Below the pieces are notes generated by a model. It made no database searches and was not told where the DNA came from. It worked only from the letters and a program-made list of their open reading frames with translations. Below, one piece after another: positions 34,901-43,921 of a stretch of 64,000 bases of DNA; position 1 is the stretch's first letter; the number at the start of each line of letters is the position of its first letter. A program made the position numbers and the translations under genes. This DNA is from Rhizobium sophorae (GTDB lineage: Bacteria; Pseudomonadota; Alphaproteobacteria; Rhizobiales; Rhizobiaceae): contig NZ_JABFCN010000030.1 of the NCBI RefSeq assembly GCF_013087515.1, forward strand, positions 62,001-126,000. Reading direction: 5' to 3'.

Positions 34901-36034
34901 ATGACCACCCAGCGCATCCGCGACTTTCTCGCAACCCGACGTCCCGATGGTCCCTGCCTCGTGGTTGACCTCGACGTCGTTCGCGACAATTTCCACGCCT
35001 TCCGTCACGCCATGCCGGACAGCGCCATCTACTATGCCGTCAAGGCCAACCCGGCTCCCGAAGTGCTGAAGCTGCTCGCAGGCCTCGGCTCCAATTTCGA
35101 TTGCGCATCCGTTGCCGAAATCGAAATGGCGCTCGACGCCGGTGCGACCGCCGCCCGCATCTCCTATGGCAACACGATCAAGAAGGAACGTGACGTTGCC
35201 CGCGCCCATGCGCTGGGCGTCAGCCTCTTTGCCGTCGACAGCCACGAGGAAGTCGAGAAGATTTCCCGCGCCGCTCCCGGCGCCCGTGTCTTCTGCCGCG
35301 TGCTCACGGATGGCGAAGGCGCCGAATGGCCGCTGTCGCGCAAGTTCGGCTGCGTTCCGCAGATGGCTGTCGACGTTCTCGTCTACGCCCATCAGCTTGG
35401 CCTGCAGTCCTATGGCGTCTCGTTCCATGTCGGTTCGCAGATGACCAAGGTCGATGCCTGGGATTCGGCGCTCGCCGATGCCAAGCGCGTCTTCGTATCG
35501 CTTGCCAAGCAGGGCATCCACCTGCAGATGGTCAACATGGGCGGCGGCTTCCCGACCAAGTACCTGCGTGACGTTCCGTCCGCAGAAGCTTACGGCAAGT
35601 CGATCTACCAGGCGCTGCGCACGCATTTCGGCAACCAGATCCCGCAGACGATCATCGAGCCGGGCCGCGGCATGGTCGGCAATGCCGGTGTCATCAAGGC
35701 GGAAGTCGTTCTGATTTCGAAGAAGTCGGACAATGACGATGCCCGTTGGGTCTTCCTCGACATCGGCAAGTTCGGCGGTCTCGCCGAGACGATGGACGAA
35801 GCCATCCGCTATCCGATCCGCACGGAACACGATGGTGATGAGATGGAGCCCTGCGTCATCGCCGGTCCGACCTGCGATTCGGCCGACGTGCTCTACGAGA
35901 AGAACCTCTATCCGCTGCCGATCTCCCTTTCGATCGGCGACGAGGTCCTGATCGAAGGCACCGGCGCCTATACGACGACCTATTCGGCGGTCGCTTTCAA
36001 CGGTTTCGACCCGTTGAAAGCCTACGTCATCTAA
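34901..36034 (+). CDS. odc: Ornithine/lysine decarboxylase (fold type III, alanine-racemase-like)
   Basis: PLP enzyme making putrescine (and possibly cadaverine), the first step to polyamines. The 377-residue protein has the PLP Lys in YYAVKANP (about residue 46-53), the HVGSQ motif, the glycine loop MGGGFPTKY, EPGRGMVG for phosphate binding, and the conserved Cys-Asp pair GPTCDSADVLYE near the C-terminus. ATG 34901 follows GAAGAGGGAATCGAT. The reading frame stays open for 161 codons upstream, but that part is Arg/Cys-rich and lies in the leader, so it is not used. The S. meliloti relative is reported to accept both lysine and ornithine. Confidence 0.93.
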   Translation: MTTQRIRDFLATRRPDGPCLVVDLDVVRDNFHAFRHAMPDSAIYYAVKANPAPEVLKLLAGLGSNFDCASVAEIEMALDAGATAARISYGNTIKKERDVARAHALGVSLFAVDSHEEVEKISRAAPGARVFCRVLTDGEGAEWPLSRKFGCVPQMAVDVLVYAHQLGLQSYGVSFHVGSQMTKVDAWDSALADAKRVFVSLAKQGIHLQMVNMGGGFPTKYLRDVPSAEAYGKSIYQALRTHFGNQIPQTIIEPGRGMVGNAGVIKAEVVLISKKSDNDDARWVFLDIGKFGGLAETMDEAIRYPIRTEHDGDEMEPCVIAGPTCDSADVLYEKNLYPLPISLSIGDEVLIEGTGAYTTTYSAVAFNGFDPLKAYVI

Positions 36035-36128
36035 GGTCGTTTCCGCCGGCCCCGTAACCAGCCGGGGCGGCAACTTCACAATTTTCCTTCATCGCCGCTG
36101 ATAACGGTATTGGGTACGGGAGGCCAAG

Positions 36129-36719
36129 ATGGCCGCTGTTCTTGATTCTGTCCGCGCATTCTTTGCGCCTACCACTTTCGCCATCGACGCCGAAAATCCC
36201 TCGGATGTCGTTGCGCGTGAAAACCTGCTCGACCGCGTCATGGGCGCGGGTCGCCGCAAGAAGTCGTCGGAGAAGATCCGCCGCAACCGCGTTCCGGCCG
36301 AGGGTCTTGCGCTCGTCGCGCGCGATCGCGACGGCCGTCTCATCGGTACGGTGCGGCTCTGGAACATCGAGGCCGGTGTCAATGACGAAGGCACGCCGAT
36401 CAATGCACTGCTGCTCGGGCCGCTTGCTGTTGCCTCGCAGCATGGCGGCAAAGGCATCGGTGCGGCGCTGATGCGCGCGGCAATCCTCGAAGCGAAGAAT
36501 CGCGGGCACGGCGCCGTCCTGCTCGTCGGCGATGCGGCCTATTACGAGCGCTTCGGCTTCTTTGCCGAAAAGGCCCGTCATCTCGTCATGCCGGGTCCAT
36601 TCGAACGTTCGCGCTTTCTTGCGCTTGAGCTCACGGAAGGCTGGCTTGACGGCGCGGCCGGCATGATCGTCCCCTCGGGACGCATGCTGGCCAGCGCGCC
36701 GGTTCGCCGCGCAGCCTAG
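36129..36719 (+). CDS. GNAT-family N-acetyltransferase (YhbS-like)
   Basis: A 196-residue acetyltransferase with the acetyl-CoA loop QHGGKGIGAALMRAAI (about residues 103-118), preceded by the strand LLLGPLAVAS, and the AAYYERFGF end of the fold, as in the YhbS subgroup. The N-terminal 35 residues are an extra stretch with a basic GRRKKSSEKIRR segment. It starts 94 bases after the decarboxylase gene on the same strand and may share its mRNA; a polyamine-related substrate is then conceivable but unproven. RBS GGGAGGCCAAG. Confidence 0.88.
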   Translation: MAAVLDSVRAFFAPTTFAIDAENPSDVVARENLLDRVMGAGRRKKSSEKIRRNRVPAEGLALVARDRDGRLIGTVRLWNIEAGVNDEGTPINALLLGPLAVASQHGGKGIGAALMRAAILEAKNRGHGAVLLVGDAAYYERFGFFAEKARHLVMPGPFERSRFLALELTEGWLDGAAGMIVPSGRMLASAPVRRAA

Positions 36720-36971
36720 CGCATCGACCCGAAAAAACGCGCGGAGCCGTAAGGCTGCGCCGACCGGCCGGCCAGGTTGGGAATTTTTCCCCCGGCTGGT
36801 AATATCCGCGCCGTTTGACCACGCAGGCAGGCGGGCCTGGTGTGGTTGCGGCGCGGATTGTCTTTCTGGCATCAAGTTTCGAAAGGGCGCCGGCAGCACG
36901 CGGAAACACAATCGCGTGAAAAGGGTCGCCGGCACGCGAACATATCGCGACGATATCCTATCTTGCATCGC

Positions 36972-38000
36972 ATGATCCGCCTTCTTTCCCTTCTGCTTCT
37001 CTTCTGCCTGCCGCTTGCCGCAACGGGGCCGGCGACTGCTCAGAGCACGGCTTCCGGCGTCGGCGGGCTTGGCCCGCGTCTCGATCGCGCGGCGCGCGAC
37101 CCGGCGATGAGGCCTCTCAAGACGGTGATTGTCGCTCGCGACGGACGCGTGCTCAGCGAACGTGGGTTTCATGGTCATTCGCCCTCGGAATCGACCAATA
37201 TCAAATCCGCTTCGAAGTCGATCATCTCGGCGTTGGTCGGTATCGCCATCGACAAAGGCATGCTGACGGGGCCGGATCAGAAGATCGCGCCGATCCTGAA
37301 GGCCGATCTCCCTGTAACGCCCGACCCGCGCATCAACGACATCACCATCGGCAATCTTCTCTCGATGCAGGCTGGGCTCGATCGTATGTCGGGGGCGAAC
37401 TACGGCCGCTGGGTCTCCTCGCGCAACTGGGTGCGCTTTGCGCTGTCGCAGCCTTTCGTCGATCAGCCCGGTGGCGAGATGCTCTATTCCACCGCATCCA
37501 CGCATCTGCTGTCGGCCATTCTCACCAAGGTCGGCCGGCGGCCGACGCTGGTGTTGGCGCGCGAATGGCTGGGTCCTGTCGAAGGTTTCCGCATTGGCGC
37601 ATGGGAGCGCGATCCGCAGGGCATCTATCTCGGCGGCAATCAGATGGCGATGAGCGCCCGGTCCCTGCTTGCCTTTGGCGAACTCTACCGCAACAGCGGC
37701 AAGACCGCCGACGGCCGCCAGATCGTCCCTGCCGACTGGATCGCTCAGTCGTGGCAGCAGCGCACCAACTCGCGCTTCTCCGGCGATGAATATGGCTATG
37801 GCTGGTTCACACGGCAGATCGGCGGCGAGCAGGTGCATTTCGCCTGGGGATATGGCGGGCAGATGCTCTACATCGTGCCGTCGCTCGATCTCACCGTCGT
37901 CATGACCTCGGAAGAGAGCGGTCCGTCTGCCCGAAACGGCTACAGGGACTTGCTGCACGGTCTGTTGGCGGACATCATCGGCTCGGTGCGGGCCGCCTGA
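36972..38000 (+). CDS. Serine hydrolase of the beta-lactamase class C family
   Basis: Secreted protein of 342 residues with a signal peptide (MIRLLSLLLLFCLPLAATGP, cleavage near ATAQ). The beta-lactamase/penicillin-binding fold shows the SxxK tetrad as SASK (in IKSASKSIISAL) and a Tyr-containing second motif in YSTAS; the third motif could be HFAWGYGG. Such proteins are esterases or peptidases as often as beta-lactamases, so a resistance role is not implied. The start is uncertain because the ribosome site is weak. A palindromic repeat begins 3 bases after the stop. Confidence 0.88.
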   Translation: MIRLLSLLLLFCLPLAATGPATAQSTASGVGGLGPRLDRAARDPAMRPLKTVIVARDGRVLSERGFHGHSPSESTNIKSASKSIISALVGIAIDKGMLTGPDQKIAPILKADLPVTPDPRINDITIGNLLSMQAGLDRMSGANYGRWVSSRNWVRFALSQPFVDQPGGEMLYSTASTHLLSAILTKVGRRPTLVLAREWLGPVEGFRIGAWERDPQGIYLGGNQMAMSARSLLAFGELYRNSGKTADGRQIVPADWIAQSWQQRTNSRFSGDEYGYGWFTRQIGGEQVHFAWGYGGQMLYIVPSLDLTVVMTSEESGPSARNGYRDLLHGLLADIIGSVRAA

Positions 38001-38002
38001 CG

Positions 38003-38042
38003 ACAGCGCCGCGCGTCTTTCAGACGCGCCAAGGGTGCTGTA
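38003..38042. repeat. Intergenic palindrome, CGCGTCT family, copy A
   Basis: Inner stem GCGCGTCT (38011-38018) pairs exactly with AGACGCGC (38022-38029); outer arms ACAGC and GCTGT close it. Read on the minus strand it matches copies at 55231, 58965 and 60675. Confidence 0.8.
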
Positions 38043-38156
38043 GGATTTTGAATGATGCAGCAGGGAAAAACCCGCGATTGTTAAATTTTTAGCGAAGGCT
38101 CCAATCAAACCGCAAAACGCTTCCTGTAAGTTCCGCGAGAATTTCGGGAAAGCGCC

Positions 38157-39314
38157 ATGCTGCTGGATCTCAGGACAATCTATTTCATTGTTGCCGTGAG
38201 CTGTTTCGTGCTGGGCATTCTCCAGCTTGCAGCCTATGCGACGGGTCGCTTCGAGAGGTGGCCGTTGTGGTGGGGCTTGAGCAACCTTCTTGTCGGCGTC
38301 GGGTCCTTCCTCGTCGCGCTGCGCAATCTCGTTCCCTACTCGGTCTCGGTCGACGGCGGCAATATCGTCACCATCGCCGGCTACATGCTGATGTTCTTTG
38401 CCGTGCGTGTGTTTTCGGGACGAGCGCTCGACCAGCGCACTTTCTGGCTTGCCACCTTCCTCGTCAGCATTCCTGTCGTCCTCATCGTCAGCGATCCATC
38501 GGCGGTCTCGGCGAGGCTCCTCTACGTCTCCGTCATCTGCTGCCTCTGCGATCTTGCCGTCGCAAGGGAGGCGATCAGCATTGTCCGGCGCGAGAGGCTT
38601 TATTCAGCAGCCTTGCTTGTCGGCCTCTACGCCTGCACTGCCGCGATCTTTGCGGTTCGCAGCATTCTCGCGGCGATCGGTGAGATCGGTGGGCCGGATC
38701 CTTTCGGCGGCAGTGCAATTCACAGCTGGATGGCGGTATCGGCGGTCGCGTTCATCATGCTGCGCAGCATGGCCATGGTGCTGATGGCCGCCGAGCGCAG
38801 CCGAAATCAGCTGACCGAACTCGCTCACCACGATCCGCTGACCGGCGCGCTCAATCGCGGCGGCCTTGCCCAGCATCTGCCGGCTCTCGGTTCCCAGCCG
38901 GTATCGTTGCTGATTATCGATATCGACCATTTCAAGCAACTGAACGACAGGCATGGCCATGCCGCCGGTGACGACATCCTGCGGCTTTTCGCCAGTGTTT
39001 CGAGGGGCATCATGCGCTCGGACGATCTGCTTGCCCGTCAAGGTGGAGATGAGTTCCTGGCGGTGCTGAAAAACGTTTCCCGGGAGGATGCGGTGGCGAT
39101 TGCCGAGCGCATCCGTCTCGCCTTCGCCGCAGCCGTCATGCAGCGGCCGGATCTGGCCGTCTTTCCGACGCTGAGCGTCGGTGTTGCCGCGCGTGCGGAA
39201 AGCGGCGGAGATTTTGAACGGCTGATGCAGAAGGCGGACGAGGCGCTCTATCGTTCGAAGCGCGAAGGCCGTAACCGGGTCGAAGTCTTCTGGGAAAATC
39301 AGCAGGCCGCTTAG
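38157..39314 (+). CDS. Membrane-bound diguanylate cyclase
   Basis: Makes cyclic-di-GMP. The 385-residue protein has six to seven membrane segments in its first 210 residues (a MASE-like sensor) followed by a GGDEF domain starting near HHDPLTGALNR (224). The GGDEF motif is intact (296-300) and an RxxD inhibitory site (RSDD, 287-290) sits exactly five residues before it, so product inhibition is expected. No EAL domain. RBS GGAAAGCGCC. It stands alone between a repeat and cysE. Confidence 0.94.
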   Translation: MLLDLRTIYFIVAVSCFVLGILQLAAYATGRFERWPLWWGLSNLLVGVGSFLVALRNLVPYSVSVDGGNIVTIAGYMLMFFAVRVFSGRALDQRTFWLATFLVSIPVVLIVSDPSAVSARLLYVSVICCLCDLAVAREAISIVRRERLYSAALLVGLYACTAAIFAVRSILAAIGEIGGPDPFGGSAIHSWMAVSAVAFIMLRSMAMVLMAAERSRNQLTELAHHDPLTGALNRGGLAQHLPALGSQPVSLLIIDIDHFKQLNDRHGHAAGDDILRLFASVSRGIMRSDDLLARQGGDEFLAVLKNVSREDAVAIAERIRLAFAAAVMQRPDLAVFPTLSVGVAARAESGGDFERLMQKADEALYRSKREGRNRVEVFWENQQAA

Positions 39315-39348
39315 CGAAAAGGGCCGAACTCTTTATCTCGGAGCGATC

Positions 39349-40167
39349 CTAGATGTTCTGGTCCATCGTCTCGGCGGGTATTTCATCGGCGCGGTGGATG
39401 CGTACGACGGCGGCTGGCACGCCGGCGACCGTGCAATGCTCGGGCACCGATTTGAGCACAACGCTACCGGCGGCAACTTTGCTGAAGGCGCCGATTTCGA
39501 TATTGCCGAGGATCTTGGCGCCGGCGCCGATCATCACGCCGTGGCGTATCTTCGGGTGGCGGTCGCCGGTCTCCTTGCCGGTGCCCCCAAGTGTGACGTT
39601 CTGCAGGATCGACACTTCATCCTCGATGACAGCCGTTTCGCCGATGACAATGCCCGAACCGTGGTCGAGCATGATGGATGCGCCGATCCATGCCGCCGGA
39701 TGGATATCCGGGCCGAAGACCAACGAAACGAGATTGGCGAGCCAACTGGCGATCTCCGGACGGCCGGCGATCCAGAGCGCATGGGCGATGCGATGCGTCT
39801 CAAGCGCATGAAAGCCCTTCAGATTGAGAAGCGCGTGCAGAAATGTCGTGCAGGCCGGATCGCGCTCGCGCACGGCGATGAGATCGGCCTCGACCTTCCG
39901 CATGATATCGTCATCAAGTGTTGACAGGATAAGATCGAACAGATCACCCGTTTCCACCTGCGCTACGGAGAGCCGCGCGGCCAGCACGCGGGCGATGATC
40001 TCATCGTTGTTGGCAGTGTCCGTTACCTGAGCGGCAAGCAGCCGCTGCAATATCGGCTCGCGCGCGGCGAGCTCGGCCGCCTCGGCGCGGATCACGGCCC
40101 AGACGGATGCGTCGGCCAAAGGCTGCGGCTGTGGCCCGGCTAAACCGAGGCGGGTCGATTTCGACAT
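39349..40167 (-). CDS. cysE: Serine O-acetyltransferase
   Basis: Makes O-acetylserine from serine and acetyl-CoA, the first step of cysteine synthesis. The 272 residues have the helical N-terminal domain (with the SHFLHALLNLKGFHALE-like region written FLHALLNLKGFHALETHR) and the left-handed beta-helix of hexapeptide repeats (DHGSGIVIGETAVI, GGTGKETGDRHPKIRHGV, IGAGAKILGNIEIGAFSKVA). Family His residues are present. It is convergent with the diguanylate cyclase gene; 120 bases separate it from the GNAT gene upstream. Confidence 0.95.
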   Translation of the reverse strand: MSKSTRLGLAGPQPQPLADASVWAVIRAEAAELAAREPILQRLLAAQVTDTANNDEIIARVLAARLSVAQVETGDLFDLILSTLDDDIMRKVEADLIAVRERDPACTTFLHALLNLKGFHALETHRIAHALWIAGRPEIASWLANLVSLVFGPDIHPAAWIGASIMLDHGSGIVIGETAVIEDEVSILQNVTLGGTGKETGDRHPKIRHGVMIGAGAKILGNIEIGAFSKVAAGSVVLKSVPEHCTVAGVPAAVVRIHRADEIPAETMDQNI

Positions 40168-40287
40168 TTCCGTTTCCTCTGTCAGCCACGGCAGCGCAAA
40201 GCGCTTCCTGCTCGTGGTTCATGTTTCGCCCGGGCACGGCGTTTGGCAATCCCCGATATACTACGGCCTTGGGTCCGATAGCATATT

Positions 40288-40794
40288 CTAACCCCCGGAT
40301 GGCTGCAGGCGAGGTGTCAGCTCCGGAAGCCGGCGCCAATGATAGAGCACATCAGGCTCCCGTTCTTCGTTGTCGGCGCCATCGGTCTCCTCCTCGGCGG
40401 TAAAACCGTGCTGTTCGTAGAAGCTGCGAGCGCTTGCATTACGCTGAAACGTCCAGAGCCTGATCTCGTTCATCTCCTCCTTGGCGCAGCCGAGGAGTGC
40501 AGAGCCGATGCCCATGCCCTGGAAACCGGGGAGAACGTAAAGCTGCTCTATCCAGTTGTCGCCATAGGCGATGACACCGACGAGCCGGTTGCCCATGGCG
40601 GCGCCGAAAATCGAGCAATTCGGCAGCAGATGCATGCGCCAGTACTGCTCCTCTTCCTCGGGCGTATGCACATCCGGCAGCCAAGGCAGCCTTTGCCACA
40701 GGGCGACACGTCTGATTCCGGCCGCGGCTTGCATGTGACCGGCCGTGAGCGCCATGATTTCGGGTTCCGTCAAGGCGTCGTCCATCGCCGGCAA
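40288..40794 (-). CDS. GNAT-family N-acetyltransferase
   Basis: A 168-residue single-domain acetyltransferase. The acetyl-CoA loop is YVLPGFQGMGIGSALLGCAK (about residues 85-104), followed by NASARSFYEQHGF, the usual C-terminal helix and strand. It starts 6 bases after the WD40 gene stop on the same strand and so belongs to the CobW-WD40-GNAT transcription unit. The start could also be the Met at position 4. Substrate unknown. Confidence 0.87.
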   Translation of the reverse strand: MPAMDDALTEPEIMALTAGHMQAAAGIRRVALWQRLPWLPDVHTPEEEEQYWRMHLLPNCSIFGAAMGNRLVGVIAYGDNWIEQLYVLPGFQGMGIGSALLGCAKEEMNEIRLWTFQRNASARSFYEQHGFTAEEETDGADNEEREPDVLYHWRRLPELTPRLQPSGG

Positions 40795-40800
40795 CGGGCC

Positions 40801-41790
40801 TCAAGCCGAAATATCGATGACGCCGCAGTCGCCGACTTCGGAGCCGAAGGCGAGCAGCTTGCCGTTTTTGCTCCAACTCATCGCCGTGATCGCGCCCTTG
40901 CCGGGTCGGCGCAGCAGCGCTTCCTTGCTGTCGGCGATGCGCACGGCCAGGATCATGCCGTCGATGAAGCCGATGGCGAGGATGTCTTCGAGCGGATGGA
41001 ATTTCACCGCGGTCGCCATGATATTGGCGCGGGTGCCGAGTTCCAGCGGCGCCTTGCCCATCGGCCCGTCCTTGCCCTGGAAGGGCCAGACGATTGCCGC
41101 GGGCGCGCCTGAAGACGCGAGCCACTTGCCCTTGACCGACCAGGAGAGCGATTTCACCTTGGAGGGGTAGCCGGTCATGCGCATGTGGCGGGCTTCGGTG
41201 CCGGGCTTGATGTCGAGCTTCCAGCCGTGCAGTGCGTTTTCCTGCATCGTGGTGACGAGGAAATTACCATCAGGCGAGAAGGTGACGCCGGTATGCGCAC
41301 CCTTCCATTCCAGATCGATCGGCTTGGCATTCATGCCGATCCAGTGCAGCGACACGCCGTTGTAGCGTGCGGCCGCGATGCGCAGGCCCTTGGGTGCGAA
41401 GGCAAGGCCTTCGACCGTGCGCTCTTCGGGGAATTCCTTGGTCGTGCCGTCGGCAAGGCGGACGAGCGAGCTCTTGCCGTAGGAATAGGCAACGGCGCCC
41501 TGCGGGCCGGCTGCCACCTGCGAAATCCATTTGCGCGGCGCGGTTGCGATCTCGCTGACGCTGCCGTCGGCGGCAATGCGTAGCACCTTGCCGTCTTCGC
41601 CGCCCGAAATCAGGCTCTCGCTGTAGGGATCGCGGATGGCGGTGAGCATGCCTTGATGGGCTTCAGAAACCCTGTCGCCGCCGTCCAGCCGGTGAAACGT
41701 GCCGTTTGCGCTTGCGAAGAAGGGAACATCACCTAAAAATTCGACGGCCAGAACGTGGCCGTCGAGATCAAGCGGTGCAACTGTCGGCAT
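40801..41790 (-). CDS. WD40-repeat beta-propeller protein
   Basis: A 329-residue protein made of WD40-like repeats from end to end: DGGDRVSEAHQGMLTAIRDP, LISGGEDGKVLRIAADG, HTGVTFSPDGNFLVTT, SLSWSVKGKWLASSG, FHPLEDILAIGFIDGMI and AMSWSKNGKLLAFGSE mark successive blades. It has no signal peptide and no catalytic domain, so it is probably a cytoplasmic interaction platform. Its start shares a base with the stop of the CobW gene, meaning the two are translated together. Pairing with a zinc-type CobW GTPase behind a Zur-like site suggests a role in zinc shortage. Confidence 0.88.
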   Translation of the reverse strand: MPTVAPLDLDGHVLAVEFLGDVPFFASANGTFHRLDGGDRVSEAHQGMLTAIRDPYSESLISGGEDGKVLRIAADGSVSEIATAPRKWISQVAAGPQGAVAYSYGKSSLVRLADGTTKEFPEERTVEGLAFAPKGLRIAAARYNGVSLHWIGMNAKPIDLEWKGAHTGVTFSPDGNFLVTTMQENALHGWKLDIKPGTEARHMRMTGYPSKVKSLSWSVKGKWLASSGAPAAIVWPFQGKDGPMGKAPLELGTRANIMATAVKFHPLEDILAIGFIDGMILAVRIADSKEALLRRPGKGAITAMSWSKNGKLLAFGSEVGDCGVIDISA

Positions 41791-42902
41791 CAGGCGGCTG
41801 CCTCGCAGGCCTTGAAGGATGTTTCGAGCTTCTCACGGTCGAGTTCGCGGCCGATGAAGACGAGACGGCTCTCGTGTTTTTCGCCTTCCTTCCACGGCCG
41901 CTGATGGTCGCCCTCGATGATCATGTGCACACCCTGAACGACGTAACGCTCGGGATCGTCCTTGAAGGCGATGATGCCCTTGAGACGCAGAATATTCGGC
42001 CCCTGCGTCTGGGTGATCTTCTGAATCCAGGGGAAGAAGCGCTCCGGGTTCATCTCGCCGCCGCGCAGCGACACCGACTGCACCGTCACATCGTGGATCG
42101 CCGACATCGCGCCATGTTGATGGGCGCCATGGTGATGATGGTCGTGGCCGTGGTCACCATGCTGATGACCGTGATGATCATGGTCATGATGGTGGTGGTC
42201 ATGATCGCAGTCGGGGCCGCAGACATGGTCGTCATGCCCGTGCTCAAGGAAATGCGGGTCGTTTTCGAGCGCGCGTTCCAGGTTGAAGGCGCCTTGATCG
42301 AGCACGCGGGCGAGGTCGACGCCGGAGCGGCTGGTTTTGTAGACGCGGGCGGCCGGGTTGATGGCGCGGACGATATCCTCGATCACATCAAGTTCTTCCG
42401 GGGTCACGAGGTCGCTCTTGTTGATGATGACGACGTCGGCGAAGGCGATCTGGTCCTCGGCCTCGCGACTGTCCTTCAGGCGCAGCGGCAGGTGCTTGGC
42501 ATCGACGAGGGCGACGACGGCGTCGAGCTCGGTCTTGGCGCGCACATCGTCATCCATGAAGAAGGTCTGGGCGACCGGCACCGGGTCGGCAAGGCCGGTC
42601 GTTTCGACGATGATGCCGTCAAAGCGGCCGGGGCGGCGCATCAGGCCCTCGACGACGCGGATCAGGTCGCCGCGCACCGTGCAACAGACGCAGCCATTGT
42701 TCATCTCGTAGATTTCTTCGTCCGACTCGACGATCAGGTCGTTATCGATGCCGATTTCGCCGAATTCATTGACGATGACCGCATATTTCTTGCCGTGATT
42801 TTCGGAGAGGATGCGGTTGAGCAATGTCGTCTTGCCGGCACCGAGATAACCGGTGAGCACGGTAACGGGAATAGGCTTCTGGGTGGAGATCGCGTCGGTC
42901 AT
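41790..42902 (-). CDS. CobW/COG0523 GTPase, probable zinc chaperone
   Basis: G3E-family GTPase of 370 residues that moves metal ions to target proteins. It has the P-loop GYLGAGKTT (18-26), the metal-binding CVCC (71-74) in the GNNGCVCC-type motif, the NKSD guanine motif, and a long His-rich stretch (about residues 205-260, many His and Asp) before the C-terminal domain. The His-rich loop and a Zur-like box 104 bases upstream point to zinc rather than cobalamin. It heads an operon with the WD40 and GNAT genes. RBS AGAGGTTCTC. Confidence 0.92.
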   Translation of the reverse strand: MTDAISTQKPIPVTVLTGYLGAGKTTLLNRILSENHGKKYAVIVNEFGEIGIDNDLIVESDEEIYEMNNGCVCCTVRGDLIRVVEGLMRRPGRFDGIIVETTGLADPVPVAQTFFMDDDVRAKTELDAVVALVDAKHLPLRLKDSREAEDQIAFADVVIINKSDLVTPEELDVIEDIVRAINPAARVYKTSRSGVDLARVLDQGAFNLERALENDPHFLEHGHDDHVCGPDCDHDHHHHDHDHHGHQHGDHGHDHHHHGAHQHGAMSAIHDVTVQSVSLRGGEMNPERFFPWIQKITQTQGPNILRLKGIIAFKDDPERYVVQGVHMIIEGDHQRPWKEGEKHESRLVFIGRELDREKLETSFKACEAAA

Positions 42903-43005
42903 GAGAACCTCTAGGATTAGGCGTGCGGCCGAGCGGCTTGGGATCGGCTGCTTGAACGGTTGGTCTCATATAATGGCTTGAGCGTGGCAGTTCAAAGGGT
43001 TTTAT

Positions 43006-43024
43006 AATGTTATAAGATCACATC
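43006..43024 (-). promoter_or_regulatory. Probable Zur box upstream of the CobW operon
   Basis: AATGTTATAAGATCACATC matches the general proteobacterial Zur palindrome AATGTTATAATATAACATT at 16 of 19 positions, the left half exactly. It overlaps TTATAATGTTATAA, itself a perfect palindrome, at 43003-43016. It lies 104 bases before the CobW start and 24 bases after the end of the creatininase-family gene. Confidence 0.6.
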
Positions 43025-43047
43025 GTTTGCGCGGCGCAGGCCCGCCT

Positions 43048-43836
43048 TCACCGGAGCTGTTCGACGTCGAAGGCATCGACATCTTCGAGCAGTTCCACCA
43101 GTCCCTTCACCGCATGGGCAATCAGTGCCTCACCCTTCTCTGCCGTCGCGGCCGCGGCGTTGCCCGCGGCGCCTTGCGTGTTGAGATCCGACATCTTCCA
43201 GCCGAAGGCGTGCGGCCCGTAGGCGCGCAGATGCTTGAAGCGCTCGGCGAATTCCGTCTGTCGCGAGGAAAAGTCCGTCGCCTTCGCCATATTCACCTTA
43301 TCGGGATGAAGCGCCAGCATCACCGAGGTCTCGATATCGCCGCCATGGATGCCGATCGCCTTTTCCTCCGGCGTGACCACGCCATCCGGCACGCCGAAAC
43401 GGGTCCAGCTCGTCGCCACCGCCAGCATGGCAAAGCGGACACGTGCCTCGGTCGCAATGACTGATATGACGGGCGAATTGCCGCCATGGGCGTTCAGCAT
43501 CACGAATTTGCGGATGCCCTGCTTTGCCAGCCCCTCGGCGATGCCGAGCCAGCGGTTTACCGCTTCGTCGAAGGCAAGCGTCTTCGTTCCTTGAACATCC
43601 ACATGCTCTATGGAATAGCCGACAGGTTCGGCGGGCAGAAAAGTGACCGGCAGGCCGGCGGGCAAGGCCATCTTCAATCGCCCGGCGATACCTTCGGCAA
43701 TCAGAGTGTCGGTTTCGAAGGGCAGGTGAGGGCCGTGCTGTTCATGGGCGCCGAGCGGCAGCACGACGATCAGATGGCGTCCGTCAGGTGCAAAGGCCGG
43801 GTTGCGGTCCTCGAAGCGCGGCGAAGGTGTCATCAT
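43048..43836 (-). CDS. Creatininase-family amidohydrolase
   Basis: A 262-residue protein of the creatinine amidohydrolase family. The metal-binding N-terminal signature LPLGAHEQHGPHLPFETDT (about residues 26-44: Glu, His, His, Asp) is complete, and NAHGGNSPVI (His) and the Glu in GIHGGDIETSVML are also present. The family includes creatininases and enzymes acting on formamides in folate- and cofactor-related pathways, so the substrate is open. It is divergent from the MarR gene and in the same direction as the CobW operon, which has its own promoter between. Confidence 0.88.
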   Translation of the reverse strand: MMTPSPRFEDRNPAFAPDGRHLIVVLPLGAHEQHGPHLPFETDTLIAEGIAGRLKMALPAGLPVTFLPAEPVGYSIEHVDVQGTKTLAFDEAVNRWLGIAEGLAKQGIRKFVMLNAHGGNSPVISVIATEARVRFAMLAVATSWTRFGVPDGVVTPEEKAIGIHGGDIETSVMLALHPDKVNMAKATDFSSRQTEFAERFKHLRAYGPHAFGWKMSDLNTQGAAGNAAAATAEKGEALIAHAVKGLVELLEDVDAFDVEQLR

Positions 43837-43921
43837 CCGGTCGTTGCCTCTTGTTTATGACGAGATCCTGGGCAATGTCATATCGCAGCGGCGTCGGGGC
43901 TTAAAGATCAAAGGGATGGCT

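Noticed and set aside
36972..38000. Antibiotic-resistance beta-lactamase
   Set aside because: The fold and SxxK motif are shared by many esterases and peptidases; nothing points to a true beta-lactamase.
36027..38108. 693-residue minus-strand open frame
   Set aside because: Antisense to the GNAT and beta-lactamase-fold genes; no recognisable domain and low-complexity composition.
42110..42240. Short CATGATG/GTGGTG-like DNA repeats suggestive of a satellite or array
   Set aside because: They encode the His-rich loop of the CobW-type GTPase; explained by His and Asp codons.
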